Positions 19,232 through 31,219 of a stretch of DNA of 64,000 bases are shown piece by piece. Below the pieces are notes generated by a model. The model did not search any database. It was given only the letters and a program-made list of their open reading frames with translations, and was not told where the DNA came from. The stretch lies in the NCBI RefSeq assembly GCF_024710845.1, contig NZ_JANJTZ010000042.1, positions 1-64,000 on the forward strand, given 5' to 3'. Source of the DNA: Mesorhizobium sp. GTDB lineage: Bacteria; Pseudomonadota; Alphaproteobacteria; Rhizobiales; Rhizobiaceae. The translations under genes were made by a program, and so were the position numbers. Position 1 is the stretch's first letter; every line of letters starts with the position of its first letter.

Positions 19232-20227
19232 ATGCAAGATTCCGCAGCCGCCCTCGGTCGCGTTCCTTTCGAATCGAGTGATGAAAACGGCCTCGTCTTC
19301 GCCTTCGATTTCGCGGCCGACGGAGCGCTTGCGGCCGGTGGCGCGCCTGCCGAGTGGACGTGGCGCAGCTATGCGCTGACCGATGCACGCGCGCGGCGAT
19401 CGATCGAGAGCGATCTAGCGCTCCCGGACGCGGCCCGTTCCACCCTGCTGGCCGGCCAGGAAAGCTGCCACATCGACTTCGAGGACGGCTGGCTGCACGG
19501 CGAACTGCCGGATCTCCGCCACGAAAGCTACAGCACCGGCCGAGAGGTCGGTCATCTGCGCTTCGCCGTCAGCGAGACGGCGCTGGTCAGCGGCCGGCGA
19601 CAGCCGTTGCGCTCGGTCGAGGCCGCGCGCAACGCGGTCGAACGCGGCAAACGGTTCCGCTCGCCCTACGAAATGGTCGAGGCGATCGTCTCGCAGACAC
19701 TGATCCATCTCGACGCCGAGATCCGCAAGCTGGGCGAGACGCTGGACACGATCGAGGACCGCATCGTGACCGACAGCTGGCACGGCGAGCGCGAAGCGCT
19801 CAGCGCCTCGCGCCGCGATGCGGTGGTGCTGCACCGGCAGGTCGCCACGATGACCACGCTGTTTCGGGACCTCCGCCACTCTCACGAGGACGAGCTGCCC
19901 GGCGCCGCCGACGCGATGGCGACCCGCCTGTCGGCGCGGGCCACCGCGCTGCATCACGACTGCGAACAGATCCAGGCCCGCGCCCGGCTGCTGCAGGACG
20001 AATTGCTGGCCAAACTTACCGCGCAGTCGAACAGGCTGCTCTACTTCCTCTCGGTGATGACGGCGGTGCTGATGCCGATGACGATCATTTCGGGTCTGTT
20101 CGGCATGAATGTCGAGGGCATCCCCTTCGCGACGGGCGAAGCGGGGTTCTGGATCGTCAGCGCGCTCGCCGTGGCGGTGGCAGTGGCCGTACTGTTCGGC
20201 GTGACGCGGCTCGGCCGGTCGAGCTAG
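19232..20227 (+). CDS. CorA/ZntB family divalent metal transporter
   Basis: 331-aa protein with a large cytoplasmic N-terminal domain (about 1-265, long helices and VERGKRFRSPYEMVE region) and two C-terminal membrane helices (about 268-290 and 300-322). The selectivity signature between them is GMNVEGIP, matching the GxN motif of the family; the ZntB-like branch handles zinc, and CorA magnesium. The full-length form is present. It begins 20 bases after the LOG gene. Its last 4 bases overlap the stop of the convergent rarD gene. Confidence 0.88.
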   Translation: MQDSAAALGRVPFESSDENGLVFAFDFAADGALAAGGAPAEWTWRSYALTDARARRSIESDLALPDAARSTLLAGQESCHIDFEDGWLHGELPDLRHESYSTGREVGHLRFAVSETALVSGRRQPLRSVEAARNAVERGKRFRSPYEMVEAIVSQTLIHLDAEIRKLGETLDTIEDRIVTDSWHGEREALSASRRDAVVLHRQVATMTTLFRDLRHSHEDELPGAADAMATRLSARATALHHDCEQIQARARLLQDELLAKLTAQSNRLLYFLSVMTAVLMPMTIISGLFGMNVEGIPFATGEAGFWIVSALAVAVAVAVLFGVTRLGRSS

Positions 20228-21153
20228 CCGGCGGCCCGGCTCCTCGTCAGGAACGACCAGGTGTAGATCGCCAGGCCGATCCAGATCAGCACGAAGGCGA
20301 AGAGCTTCACCGAGCTGAACGGCTCGCCGAAGACGAAGACGGCGATCAGGAAGACGATCGTCGGCGCGATGTACTGCATGATGCCGATGGTGGAGAGCGT
20401 CAGCAGTTTTGCGCCGGTGGCGTAGACAATCAGGGGCACCGCCGTGACGAAGCCGCAGCCGATGAACAGAACGGCCTCGTGGCCGCCGCGCTCGAAGAGG
20501 TGCCCATGCCCCGTTGCCTGGAACCAGGCCACGATGACGAGCGCGGGAATGAGAAGGATCAGCACTTCGAGGAAGAAGCCCTGCGCCGGGCCGACCGGTA
20601 GTGTCCGCTTGAAGAAGGCATACATGCCCCAGGTCGTGGCGAGCCCCAGCGACACCCAGGGCAGGCCGCCGGCCTCCCAGGTGAGCACCGCGACGGCAGC
20701 GACCGCGAAGCCGATCGCCACCATCTGCGCCCTGTTCATCCGCTCGCCCAGCATGACGGCGCCGATCAGCACCGTCAGCAGCGGGTTGATGTAGTAGCCG
20801 AGCGCCGTCTCCAACACGCGGTCGACCGAGATCGCCCACACGTAGAGGCCCCAGTTGATCGAGACGAAGGCGGCGGCGACCGCGGCCTGCAGCATGGTGC
20901 GCGGAGAGGCCAAGGCGCGGCGGATGTCGGAGGTGCGGCCGAGCCAGACCAGCAGGACGAAGGCAATCGGCACCGACCAGATCACGCGATGCGCCAGCAC
21001 CTCGACGGTCGGCAGATGCGCGACCAGCTTCAGGTAGAGCGGCAGGATGCCCCAGAAGAGGTAGGCGGCCAGCGCGTAGAAGAACCCCTTGAGAGTGTCG
21101 CCCGAAGGTGCAGGTTGCGCGGGCCGCGCGCCGGTGGTGGTGACCGTCGTCAT
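20224..21153 (-). CDS. rarD: RarD-type EamA transporter
   Basis: 309-aa protein with about ten membrane helices. It has the RarD hallmarks: early YALAAYLFWGILPLYLK, then NWGLYVWAI and YYINPLLTVLIG, and the IMQYIAPTIVFLIAVF segment in the second half. RarD was first linked to chloramphenicol sensitivity in E. coli; its natural substrate is not known. The ATG at 21153 is preferred; another ATG at 21171 with an AAGGG site upstream would add six residues. Direct copies of CATAAGG/GCGCGC lie around these starts. Confidence 0.88.
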   Translation of the reverse strand: MTTVTTTGARPAQPAPSGDTLKGFFYALAAYLFWGILPLYLKLVAHLPTVEVLAHRVIWSVPIAFVLLVWLGRTSDIRRALASPRTMLQAAVAAAFVSINWGLYVWAISVDRVLETALGYYINPLLTVLIGAVMLGERMNRAQMVAIGFAVAAVAVLTWEAGGLPWVSLGLATTWGMYAFFKRTLPVGPAQGFFLEVLILLIPALVIVAWFQATGHGHLFERGGHEAVLFIGCGFVTAVPLIVYATGAKLLTLSTIGIMQYIAPTIVFLIAVFVFGEPFSSVKLFAFVLIWIGLAIYTWSFLTRSRAAG

Positions 21154-21336
21154 GGCGCGCCTTATGCACATGTGCGCGCCCTTATGCCATTTCAAAGAGC
21201 TGATGGCTCAGGTGAAAGGCGTTGATGGATCAAGCCCCCTGCACTCGAGCTTCACGAGCGTGGACTGAACCGATGCAGGGCTGCCTCAGGGCATCCGCCC
21301 GTCGGCGGCCAATTTCCGCCAAACGCCTCGCATTTT

Positions 21337-21391
21337 AGGAAACGCCTTAGCAGGACCACAACATCGCTCGCCTAAGACGCTGGTGTTTCCT
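21337..21391 (+). other. Long split inverted repeat before the ICMT-like gene
   Basis: AGGAAAC at 21337-21343 pairs with GTTTCCT at 21385-21391, and CTTAG at 21346-21350 pairs with CTAAG at 21372-21376. Together they could form one long hairpin ending 20 bases before the ATG at 21411. It could be a 5' leader structure or an operator pair. The rest of the 21196-21410 gap shows nothing else I recognise. Confidence 0.3.
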
Positions 21392-21410
21392 GCGGCTCAA
21401 AGGCTCCGAC

Positions 21411-21974
21411 ATGCACTCCTTCCTGGACATCTCCGTCGTCACCCTCGGCTGGGTCATGGTCGCCAGCTACATCTGGTCGACCAAGAACCATTTTTCTGCA
21501 GAACGCTTTCCACTTGGCGCAAAGCTGGTCTCGGCCGCCGTCATCGGTTGCGCGCTGGCACTGAGCTGGACGATGGCCGTCGCCGACCAGCCGCTGCCCT
21601 TCGCGCTGGCGGGCCTGGCGCTGCAGGGGCTGAGCGCGGCGCTGTTCTGGTGGGCGATCGCGGCCTCGCGCGCGGCGCGGCTGCGCTTCGCTTTCGACAC
21701 GGACAAGCCCGCCGGGCTGCTGACCGACGGCCCCTACGGCAGGATCCGCCACCCGTTCTACGCATCCTATCTTCTGTTCTGGACCGGCTGGTCGCTGGCC
21801 TCGGCTTCGCCTTCATCGGCCGCGATCGTCGCCTTCTTTGCCTTCGCCTACACAATGGCGGCCCGCGAGGAGGAGCTGAACTTCGCCCGCTCGCCGCTCG
21901 CCGACGATTACGGCCGCTATCGCGAGGTCACCGGCCGCTTCTGGCCACGGCTGCGGGAGCGCAGCGAGGCGTAG
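21411..21974 (+). CDS. Isoprenylcysteine carboxylmethyltransferase (ICMT)-family membrane methyltransferase
   Basis: 187-aa protein with about five membrane helices. The C-terminal catalytic part has GPYGRIRHPFYASYLL (about 108-123), the RHPxY SAM-binding motif of the ICMT/PEMT-like family, and the late EEELNFA helix that supplies acidic ligands. Bacteria lack prenylated CAAX proteins, so the methyl acceptor is unknown; lipid or small-molecule O/S/N-methylation is possible. It stands alone between rarD and a small secreted protein. Confidence 0.85.
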   Translation: MHSFLDISVVTLGWVMVASYIWSTKNHFSAERFPLGAKLVSAAVIGCALALSWTMAVADQPLPFALAGLALQGLSAALFWWAIAASRAARLRFAFDTDKPAGLLTDGPYGRIRHPFYASYLLFWTGWSLASASPSSAAIVAFFAFAYTMAAREEELNFARSPLADDYGRYREVTGRFWPRLRERSEA

Positions 21975-22104
21975 GCCGGAGCGGACTTGCTTCCTGAATC
22001 GCTTGGCCATGCCGGATTGACCTTCCGAGGCGGAATGCTAACGTCGTGGCCGTGGCGCGTCGTGACGATGTGGAATCGGCTGGCGCGCCTTCCGTTAATT
22101 TGCC

Positions 22105-22143
22105 GCATGTCGCCGTCCCGCCGAACAGGCTCGGGCGACATGC
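22105..22143 (+). other. Strong hairpin in the leader of the 117-aa secreted protein
   Basis: Perfect 10-bp inverted repeat GCATGTCGCC / GGCGACATGC with a 19-nt loop, ending 18 bases before the ATG at 22162. It may be a 5' UTR stem controlling translation, or an operator. It is too close to the start to be the terminator of the previous gene alone. Confidence 0.45.
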
Positions 22144-22161
22144 CTACGCTGGGGGATCTTC

Positions 22162-22515
22162 ATGAAACGCATCGCCACCGCCTTCGCCGTGCTGGTCTTC
22201 GCCACGTTCGCGGCCTGGGCCGACCCGTCGGGCAACTACGACTTCAAGGGTACGGACCTTAACGGCGAAACCTACCAGGGCACGCTGCAGATCGTGAAGT
22301 CCGGCGACGTCTATGAGCTCGTCTACACGTTCGAGGACGGATCGGTGCAGGAAGGATCGGCCGTCGGCGACGACAGCTTCCTGTCCTACGGCTATGCCGA
22401 CGAGGACGAACTCGGCGTCGGCCTGATGGTCGCCAAGGACGGCGGCAAGTGGGAAGGCATCTGGACGCACCTCGGCGCGAGCAAGATGTCCACCGAGGAG
22501 TGGACGAAGAAGTAG
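22162..22515 (+). CDS. Small secreted protein of unknown function
   Basis: 117-aa protein with a clear signal peptide (MKRIATAFAVLVFATFAAWA, cleavage after AWA). The mature part of about 98 residues is beta-rich and acidic, with GNYDFKG, a YxGTLQI strand and a WEGIWTHLGA turn near the end. It looks like a small lipocalin- or beta-barrel-like periplasmic protein. I recall similar rhizobial proteins carrying a doubtful fibronectin-binding label; nothing here supports that. It is monocistronic, with a terminator-like hairpin 100 bases after its stop. Confidence 0.75.
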   Translation: MKRIATAFAVLVFATFAAWADPSGNYDFKGTDLNGETYQGTLQIVKSGDVYELVYTFEDGSVQEGSAVGDDSFLSYGYADEDELGVGLMVAKDGGKWEGIWTHLGASKMSTEEWTKK

Positions 22516-22614
22516 GCGCGGCTGCGGCGGCGCCCGGCCAGACCGGCATAGCCGCGTCAGGTCCCTCACCAGGCGCGACTTGCACGGCGGGGGGGGATCA
22601 CTGGACCCTCAGAC

Positions 22615-22645
22615 CTCCGGTTGAGCGCCACGTGCTCAGCCGGAG
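22615..22645. terminator. Bidirectional terminator-like hairpin
   Basis: A 12-bp stem CTCCGGTTGAGC / GCTCAGCCGGAG (one G-U pair on the + transcript) with a 7-nt loop. It lies between the convergent secreted-protein gene and the mgtA-type gene, about 40 bases before the latter's stop when read on the + strand. It fits a shared transcript end. Confidence 0.55.
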
Positions 22646-22682
22646 CGTTCTCAGGCAGTTCCGGTTTGCGGCGACTCCTGGC

Positions 22683-25235
22683 TCACGTCGAGTTCTCCCT
22701 CCGGAAATACCAGGCCTTCGCCACCTCCGTGGCTATGATGTACCCGACCAAGATGGCGACGATGGCGGCGAGATGGGGCGCCGACAGCGGCACGAAGCCG
22801 AACATCGATGTCAGCCCCCCAAGGAACGGGATGGCGAAGGTCGCGATGGCCACCGCAATGGTCGACCACATCAACAAGTGGCTGGGCTTGCTGCGGAAAA
22901 TGGGTTTCGGCGTCCGCAGGACGAGAACAACCGCCAGTTCCGTCAGTAGCGAGATCATGAACCAGGACGTCTGGAACGTCGCCTCATTTGCCCGGAAGAC
23001 GAGGAGCAGCATACCGAACGTCAGGAGATCGAAGGCCGAACTGATCAGCCCGAAGACGATCATGAATTTCTGGATTTCCCGGACACTCCAGCGTTGCGGT
23101 TGAGCCACGCGGTGCGCATCGACATTGTCGCTGGCAATTGCGAGAGACGGCAAGTCTGACAAGAAGTTGTTGAGTAGAATCTGCTTGGCCGCGAGCGGGA
23201 GGAACGGCAACAGCGGTGTTGCCAGCGCCATGCTGATCATGTTGCCGAAATTCGCGCTGGTCGTGATCGAGATGTATTTCAGCGTATTCGTGAATGTCCG
23301 TCGGCCATCCTCGACGCCGAGGCGAAGCACGTCGAGATCGCGACTGAGGAGGATAATGTCGGCGCTTTCGCGCGCGACATCCACGGCTTCTTCCACCGAG
23401 ATGCCGACATCCGCCGCATGCAGCGCCGGGGCGTCGTTGATCCCATCGCCGAGATAGCCGACCGAGTGCCCGGTGCGTTGCAGGGCGCGGACGATGCGTT
23501 CCTTCTGCTGGGGATCGATCTCGACGAAGAGATCCGTCTGGGGCGCAAGGTTCCACAGTGCTTCGTCCCGAAGGGCCGCGATCTCCTTGCCTGTCAGCAT
23601 TGAGGTTGCATCGAGTCCGACCGCTTGCGCCATGTGCGCCGTCACGAAGCGGTTATCGCCACTGATCACCTTGATGGCGATGCCGAGCCTGGCGAGGTTC
23701 TGGATCGTCGATTTCGCCTCGGGCTTGGGCGGGTCGAGGAAGACAATAAATCCCCGGAAAGTCATCTCCCGCTCGTCCTGGCGGTCGTAGTCCGCCCTGA
23801 TTGCGACCCTGCGGGTGGCGAGGGCGAGGACGCGAAACCCTTCGGCACCCTTGGCTTCGAACACCGCCTCGAGTCCTGCCCGGGCTTCGGCATCCAGGGG
23901 CACTTCGACGCCATCGCGGTCGAACGATGTGCAAATGTCGAGCACGTTCGAAAACGCACCCTTGGTGACGATCAGGTGCCGGTCCGGCGTTGCACCCTCG
24001 GCCACGACGATGGTCAGTCTTCGGCGCATGAAGTCGTACGGGATCTCATCGATCTTGGTCAAACCACCGGTCGTCAGACCGGCGCTCTCGCCTGCCGCGA
24101 TGATGGCTGCATCGAGCGGGTTCTCAATCCCGGTTTCGAAAGCCGCGTTCAGGAAGGCAAACCGCCGGACTTCCTCAGAGGGGAGGCTGGCCGGGTCAAG
24201 CACCTCGCTCAGCACAATCGTACCCTCCGTCAAGGTGCCCGTCTTGTCGGTGCACAAGACCGTCATGCTGCCGAGGTTCTCGATCGCATCCAGGCGCCGG
24301 ACGATGACGCCACGCTTGCTCATGGCGCGCGCGCCGGCAGAAAGCGTCACGCTGATGATCGCCGGCAGGAGCTCGGGCGACAGTCCAACAGCCAGAGCCA
24401 CGGCGAACAGCAGCGACTCGATCACCGGGCGGTCGAGCAGCAGGTTCACCGTCAACACGAAGAGAACGATCACGATCATCACGCGGATGAGCAGGTAACC
24501 GAATTGACGCACGCCGCGGGCGAAGTCGGTTTCGGGCTGGCGCGCCTGCAGCCGGGCGGCGATCTCGCCGAACTCGGTTCGCCGACCTGTCTCGACCGCG
24601 AGCACCTTGGCCGTACCGCTGCGCACGGATGAGCCAAGAAACACCGAATTCGTCCGTTCGGTGATGGGCGCATCTGACCTGACGATTCCCGGCCGCTTCT
24701 CGACCGGAAAGGACTCTCCGGTCATGCTCGCCTCGCTGACGAGGAAATCCGCCGCCTCCATCACAATACCATCGGCGGGAATGAGGTTGCCCGCCGACAG
24801 CAGGATGGGGTCACCCGGCACGATCGTGCTGACCGGCTTCTCTTGCTCGACCCCGTCGCGAATGACGCGGCAGGTCAGCGCAAGCCGTTTCTTCAGTTCC
24901 TCGACAGCGGTGGAAGCGCGATACTCCTGAAAGAAGCTGAGGAGCGAGCTTCCGAGCACGATGGCCAGAATGATCCCGGCATCGACCCATTGCTGCAACA
25001 CCAGCGAGATTACCGCGGCGAAGGCGAGTATGAGGACAAGCGGGCTTTCGAACTGGCGCAGCAGGAGTCGCAGGGAACTCAGATGCCCCGCATCCTCGAC
25101 GCTGTTGGGGCCGACAAGGTCAAGCCGGGATGCTGCGCGACTGGATGTTAGACCGCCGGGGCCCGATCCCAAGGACGCCGCTAGCACGGTCTGGTCCTGG
25201 CTCCAGTAGGGAGCATCACCGCCGGCCTCGGCCAT
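22683..25235 (-). CDS. mgtA: P-type ATPase, magnesium-translocating (MgtA/MgtB type)
   Basis: 850-aa P3B-like ATPase expected to import Mg2+. Motifs in order: cation N-terminal domain, TGES actuator loop (MTGESFPVEK), phosphorylation site CTDKTGTLTEG, hinge GDGINDAPALH, and six C-terminal helices. The stretch around AVGLSPELLPAII is the usual MgtA PEGL-like M4 motif. I chose the ATG at 25235 (MAEAGGDAP); the frame is open for 30 more codons but without family sequence. No strong ribosome site precedes this ATG. No Mg-sensing leader was recognised in the 387-base gap upstream. Confidence 0.9.
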   Translation of the reverse strand: MAEAGGDAPYWSQDQTVLAASLGSGPGGLTSSRAASRLDLVGPNSVEDAGHLSSLRLLLRQFESPLVLILAFAAVISLVLQQWVDAGIILAIVLGSSLLSFFQEYRASTAVEELKKRLALTCRVIRDGVEQEKPVSTIVPGDPILLSAGNLIPADGIVMEAADFLVSEASMTGESFPVEKRPGIVRSDAPITERTNSVFLGSSVRSGTAKVLAVETGRRTEFGEIAARLQARQPETDFARGVRQFGYLLIRVMIVIVLFVLTVNLLLDRPVIESLLFAVALAVGLSPELLPAIISVTLSAGARAMSKRGVIVRRLDAIENLGSMTVLCTDKTGTLTEGTIVLSEVLDPASLPSEEVRRFAFLNAAFETGIENPLDAAIIAAGESAGLTTGGLTKIDEIPYDFMRRRLTIVVAEGATPDRHLIVTKGAFSNVLDICTSFDRDGVEVPLDAEARAGLEAVFEAKGAEGFRVLALATRRVAIRADYDRQDEREMTFRGFIVFLDPPKPEAKSTIQNLARLGIAIKVISGDNRFVTAHMAQAVGLDATSMLTGKEIAALRDEALWNLAPQTDLFVEIDPQQKERIVRALQRTGHSVGYLGDGINDAPALHAADVGISVEEAVDVARESADIILLSRDLDVLRLGVEDGRRTFTNTLKYISITTSANFGNMISMALATPLLPFLPLAAKQILLNNFLSDLPSLAIASDNVDAHRVAQPQRWSVREIQKFMIVFGLISSAFDLLTFGMLLLVFRANEATFQTSWFMISLLTELAVVLVLRTPKPIFRSKPSHLLMWSTIAVAIATFAIPFLGGLTSMFGFVPLSAPHLAAIVAILVGYIIATEVAKAWYFRRENST

Positions 25236-25622
25236 GTTCAAATCACCATAAGCTTTGGGTCGAAAGATGCACCATTTCACCTTACGCGCATCAGACCAAT
25301 GTCGCACGGGCAGAAACCAAAGCAATATCCGGGGCGGCGAACATGCGTTTCAGCCGCTTGGTCTCGTGGAGCAGGTCCTTATCCTGACCACCCGTCGTGG
25401 CTGATGATATCACAGCGGATGCAACCGGCTTTCGTCGCTCGCCTCGGCACGGCGACGGGAACAATGTGCGAAGCCGCGGGTTTCGTTCGTGAGATATGCT
25501 CACCGATTACGCAGTTGCCCTCCTTCTTCAGCGATCGGTAGGGATTTCGGCGCATTGTCGAACGAAAGGGAGGGAGGCGCGTCCAGACCCGGTCCAGGGC
25601 CGGCGGCGCCGCCGAAACAGAG
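25236..25622. other. 387-base gap between the mgtA-type gene and the diguanylate cyclase
   Basis: Divergent promoters for both neighbours should be here. I see no RNA gene, riboswitch or clear operator. An open minus-strand stretch at about 25291-25400 (protein style LLHETKRLKRMFAAPDIAL) reads like the end of a former gene but has no recognisable family and no good start, so it is not called. Confidence 0.4.
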
Positions 25623-26939
25623 ATGCAGCATCCGAAAGGCGACGACAGGCCGCAGGACTCGGATCCTATCGAGAGTTTCATCCGCGATCCCCAGATCACG
25701 GCTGAGGTGGGGCGGCTTCTGTCGGGACGCACCCGTGACATTCGGGTCAAAGGGGCCCTTGCCGCAGCCTTCCGACGGCGCACCTGGAGACATACGGCGA
25801 GCGTCATCCGCTCGTGGATGATCTGGGTCGTCCTGATCGACGTGTTCATGCTGCTCCTGAGCCTGTACCTCCTGCCCCGTGATTCGGCTCTCGGCCTGAT
25901 CATCCCCGCCGGGTCGATCGTTCCTGCCGCCTTGGGCGTTGCTTTCGTGTGGCGAAAGCCGCGCTCCGAAACGGTGTTGGGCTCGGCCCTGATGCTCGGG
26001 ATGCTGGTCATCCTGATGTCGGTGTGCTGGATGGGTGTCGCGGCAGGCGAAGAACTCCTCGATCGCTACCTGCACATCATGCTTTTCGTCGCGATCACGG
26101 CCATCGTCATCTTCAGCGTACCGTTCATCCAGACGGTGGCCATCGCGGTTCTGGCGATGACGATCTATCTCGGTTTTCAACTCGGTTTCGCCGATACCGA
26201 TGCCGGCATAGCCTTGGCGGGAGTCCTATTCTTCGGCAGCGGCATAGGCGCCACTGTCTTCGCGCGCAGGACGATGAACATTCTCGCGCACAAATCCTTC
26301 CTGCTCGAACTGCGCGACCGGCAGCGCCTGGCCGAACTCGCGCAGACAAATCGGCGTCTCGAGCGACTTTCGAAGATCGACGGTCTCACCGGAGCCGCGA
26401 ACCGCCACCTCCTGCGGGAGAGGATGGACGAGCTGTGGGGGCGCAAGGGCAAGGTCGCGCTGCTCATGTGCGACATCGACGACTTCAAGGCACTGAATGA
26501 TTATCTTGGGCACCAGGAGGGCGACCGGTGCCTCGTGGAGGTCGCCCGCATCATTACCGCCTGCACTCGATCGGACGTCGATTGCGTGGCGAGGTATGGC
26601 GGGGAGGAATTCCTGATACTGCTGCCGGATACGAGCGAATCCGGTGCGCTCGCGGTTGCCGATCGTATCCGCCGCAAGGTCGCGGGCGCCGGGCTGCCCA
26701 ATCCGCGCTCGCGGGTACGACCGACGGTCACGATCAGCATCGGCGTCGCCTTCGCAGAGACCGAGACCGAAACGCACTCTTCCGAGACGATCCAGAAGCG
26801 GGCCGACACCGCCCTCTATCATGCCAAGCGCACCGGCAGAGACCGGGTGCGATCGTGGAACGAAGGCATGGCGGGACCGATCAAGCTCGCGGACGTTACG
26901 AGGGTGCGACGCAGGGACCCGGTCAGAAAGATCTCGTAG
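25623..26939 (+). CDS. Membrane-bound diguanylate cyclase (GGDEF)
   Basis: 438-aa protein. Residues about 60-215 contain five or six membrane helices of no assigned sensor family; a short linker (about 220-255) is probably a signalling helix. The GGDEF domain follows, with the active-site loop GGEEF at 326-330 and the substrate-binding LTGAANRHLL and DIDDFKALND motifs. It should make cyclic di-GMP from GTP. The product-inhibition I-site is altered: the aspartate is in place (D at -6 from the loop tyrosine), but the arginine is shifted by one (RSDVD instead of RxxD). Confidence 0.93.
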   Translation: MQHPKGDDRPQDSDPIESFIRDPQITAEVGRLLSGRTRDIRVKGALAAAFRRRTWRHTASVIRSWMIWVVLIDVFMLLLSLYLLPRDSALGLIIPAGSIVPAALGVAFVWRKPRSETVLGSALMLGMLVILMSVCWMGVAAGEELLDRYLHIMLFVAITAIVIFSVPFIQTVAIAVLAMTIYLGFQLGFADTDAGIALAGVLFFGSGIGATVFARRTMNILAHKSFLLELRDRQRLAELAQTNRRLERLSKIDGLTGAANRHLLRERMDELWGRKGKVALLMCDIDDFKALNDYLGHQEGDRCLVEVARIITACTRSDVDCVARYGGEEFLILLPDTSESGALAVADRIRRKVAGAGLPNPRSRVRPTVTISIGVAFAETETETHSSETIQKRADTALYHAKRTGRDRVRSWNEGMAGPIKLADVTRVRRRDPVRKIS

Positions 26940-27044
26940 ATAGCCGGTAGCTCGGCGACGACAGCTTCCTGTCCGGCGGCTGGGGCAACGAAGGCGATCC
27001 TCGGCCTGCTTGATCTTCGCCAATGACAGCGACGAGTGCGGATA

Positions 27045-27635
27045 TCAGCTTCGGCCGCCACGTAGCAGACTGGTGAAGATACTCATAAAACCCGCCTTCT
27101 TCGGCCTTTGGGAATCGCCGGGCACAAGCTCGAAAAACTCCGGGCCTATTCGGTCGTGACGAAAATTCGTAGCCTGCTCGGCGAGGTCGAGAGGGATTTC
27201 CGAGATGAAGTCGACTGCCGCCTCCCCCGCGTCTTCCTCCTCCTGCTCGGCCATTCGCTTTTGCTTGATGTCCTCATAGGCCGGCGGCAGATCGCCTTCC
27301 GCTTCGAGGTGACGGTTGCCGAGCTGCGCGTCGTGCCAGACGCTCCACACCGGCCGACCGTCCAGCCAACGCTCGCTGGTCTGTGTCATTGTCGTATCGT
27401 TGATGTGAACGACGACGATGTCGCCACGTCGAGACAGGCGGGCAATCTTGTTCTCATCGGTAAGATCAGGGTTGATGTCGCCGAAAATGACGATCGACCA
27501 GTCGCCGATATGTGTGCCGCTCGCATTGTAGTCGAGGACTTCGTCAGACTGACCGCTCATAGTCAGACCAAAGGCAAGAGCAGCTTCGGTGAGCGGAATG
27601 CCCTTGAAAGCGATCCACGTGATCGAGAAGCCCAT
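27045..27635 (-). CDS. Protein of unknown function
   Basis: 196-aa soluble protein. It begins MGFSITWIAFKG, a strand-like start, and has a central WSIVIFGDINPDL segment, a basic-acidic mix and a Glu-rich stretch (MAEQEEEDAGEAAVDF) in the last third. There is no signal peptide, membrane segment or known catalytic motif. I do not recognise a family. It lies 47 bases downstream of cimA and may be co-transcribed with that long operon. Confidence 0.7.
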   Translation of the reverse strand: MGFSITWIAFKGIPLTEAALAFGLTMSGQSDEVLDYNASGTHIGDWSIVIFGDINPDLTDENKIARLSRRGDIVVVHINDTTMTQTSERWLDGRPVWSVWHDAQLGNRHLEAEGDLPPAYEDIKQKRMAEQEEEDAGEAAVDFISEIPLDLAEQATNFRHDRIGPEFFELVPGDSQRPKKAGFMSIFTSLLRGGRS

Positions 27636-27682
27636 CAGCGGGACCCTTCATCGCACTCGGCAATACCTTATTCCTGACACGC

Positions 27683-30724
<3,042 letters not shown>

Positions 30725-30728
<4 letters not shown>

Positions 30729-31216
30729 GACTTGGGCTCCTCTGGCCACTGGTCGGTGTCGTAGTCCGGGTGCTGGTAGGATTTGAGGTCGGCGAGGAAG
30801 GGCGCGTCCGCGATGTCGGCCATCGTCTCCTCCTGCGGCAGGGTGTGGATCTCGTCGACATAAGGCAATTTCGCCTCGGTGCCCCACTGGATGACCGGGC
30901 GTATCTCCTCCGGATGGTCGAAGGCGGCGATGGCGAGCGCGATCCCGTCCGGCGCCTCATAGGTCAGCGGCGTGCCGCAGTCGGCGCAGAAGCCGCGCCA
31001 GGCATAGTTGGACGAGCGGAAGCGCTTGCGCTCACCGCGCGTCCAGTCGAGTCTGGCGTGGCGCACCGAGACCAGCGGCAGGTAGAAATTGCCCGACGCC
31101 TTCTGGCACATGCGGCAATGGCAGACGGACGCGTCGCCCAGCGTGCCCTCGACATGGAAGCGGACGGCTCCGCACTGGCAGCCGCCGGAGTAGACGGGAC
31201 GGTTGTCGAGACTCAT
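30725..31216 (-). CDS. GFA family protein (first of a tandem pair)
   Basis: 163-aa paralogue of the following gene, with the same zinc motifs GCQCGAVRF, CHCRMCQKASG and FCADCGTPLTY, and the same C-terminal tail style (YQHPDYDTDQWP). The two proteins are clearly an old tandem duplication, since they differ at roughly half of their positions. It starts 3 bases after the VOC gene ends. Function beyond zinc binding and possible thiol-adduct chemistry is unknown. Confidence 0.9.
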
Positions 31217-31219
31217 CGC

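Noticed and set aside
19415-21169. Long minus-strand frame over CorA and rarD
   Set aside because: It crosses two genes and has no recognised domain; both real genes have complete motifs.
25291-25503. Minus-strand frame upstream of mgtA (LLHETKRLKRMF...)
   Set aside because: Possible remnant but no family and no start; noted in the gap entry only.
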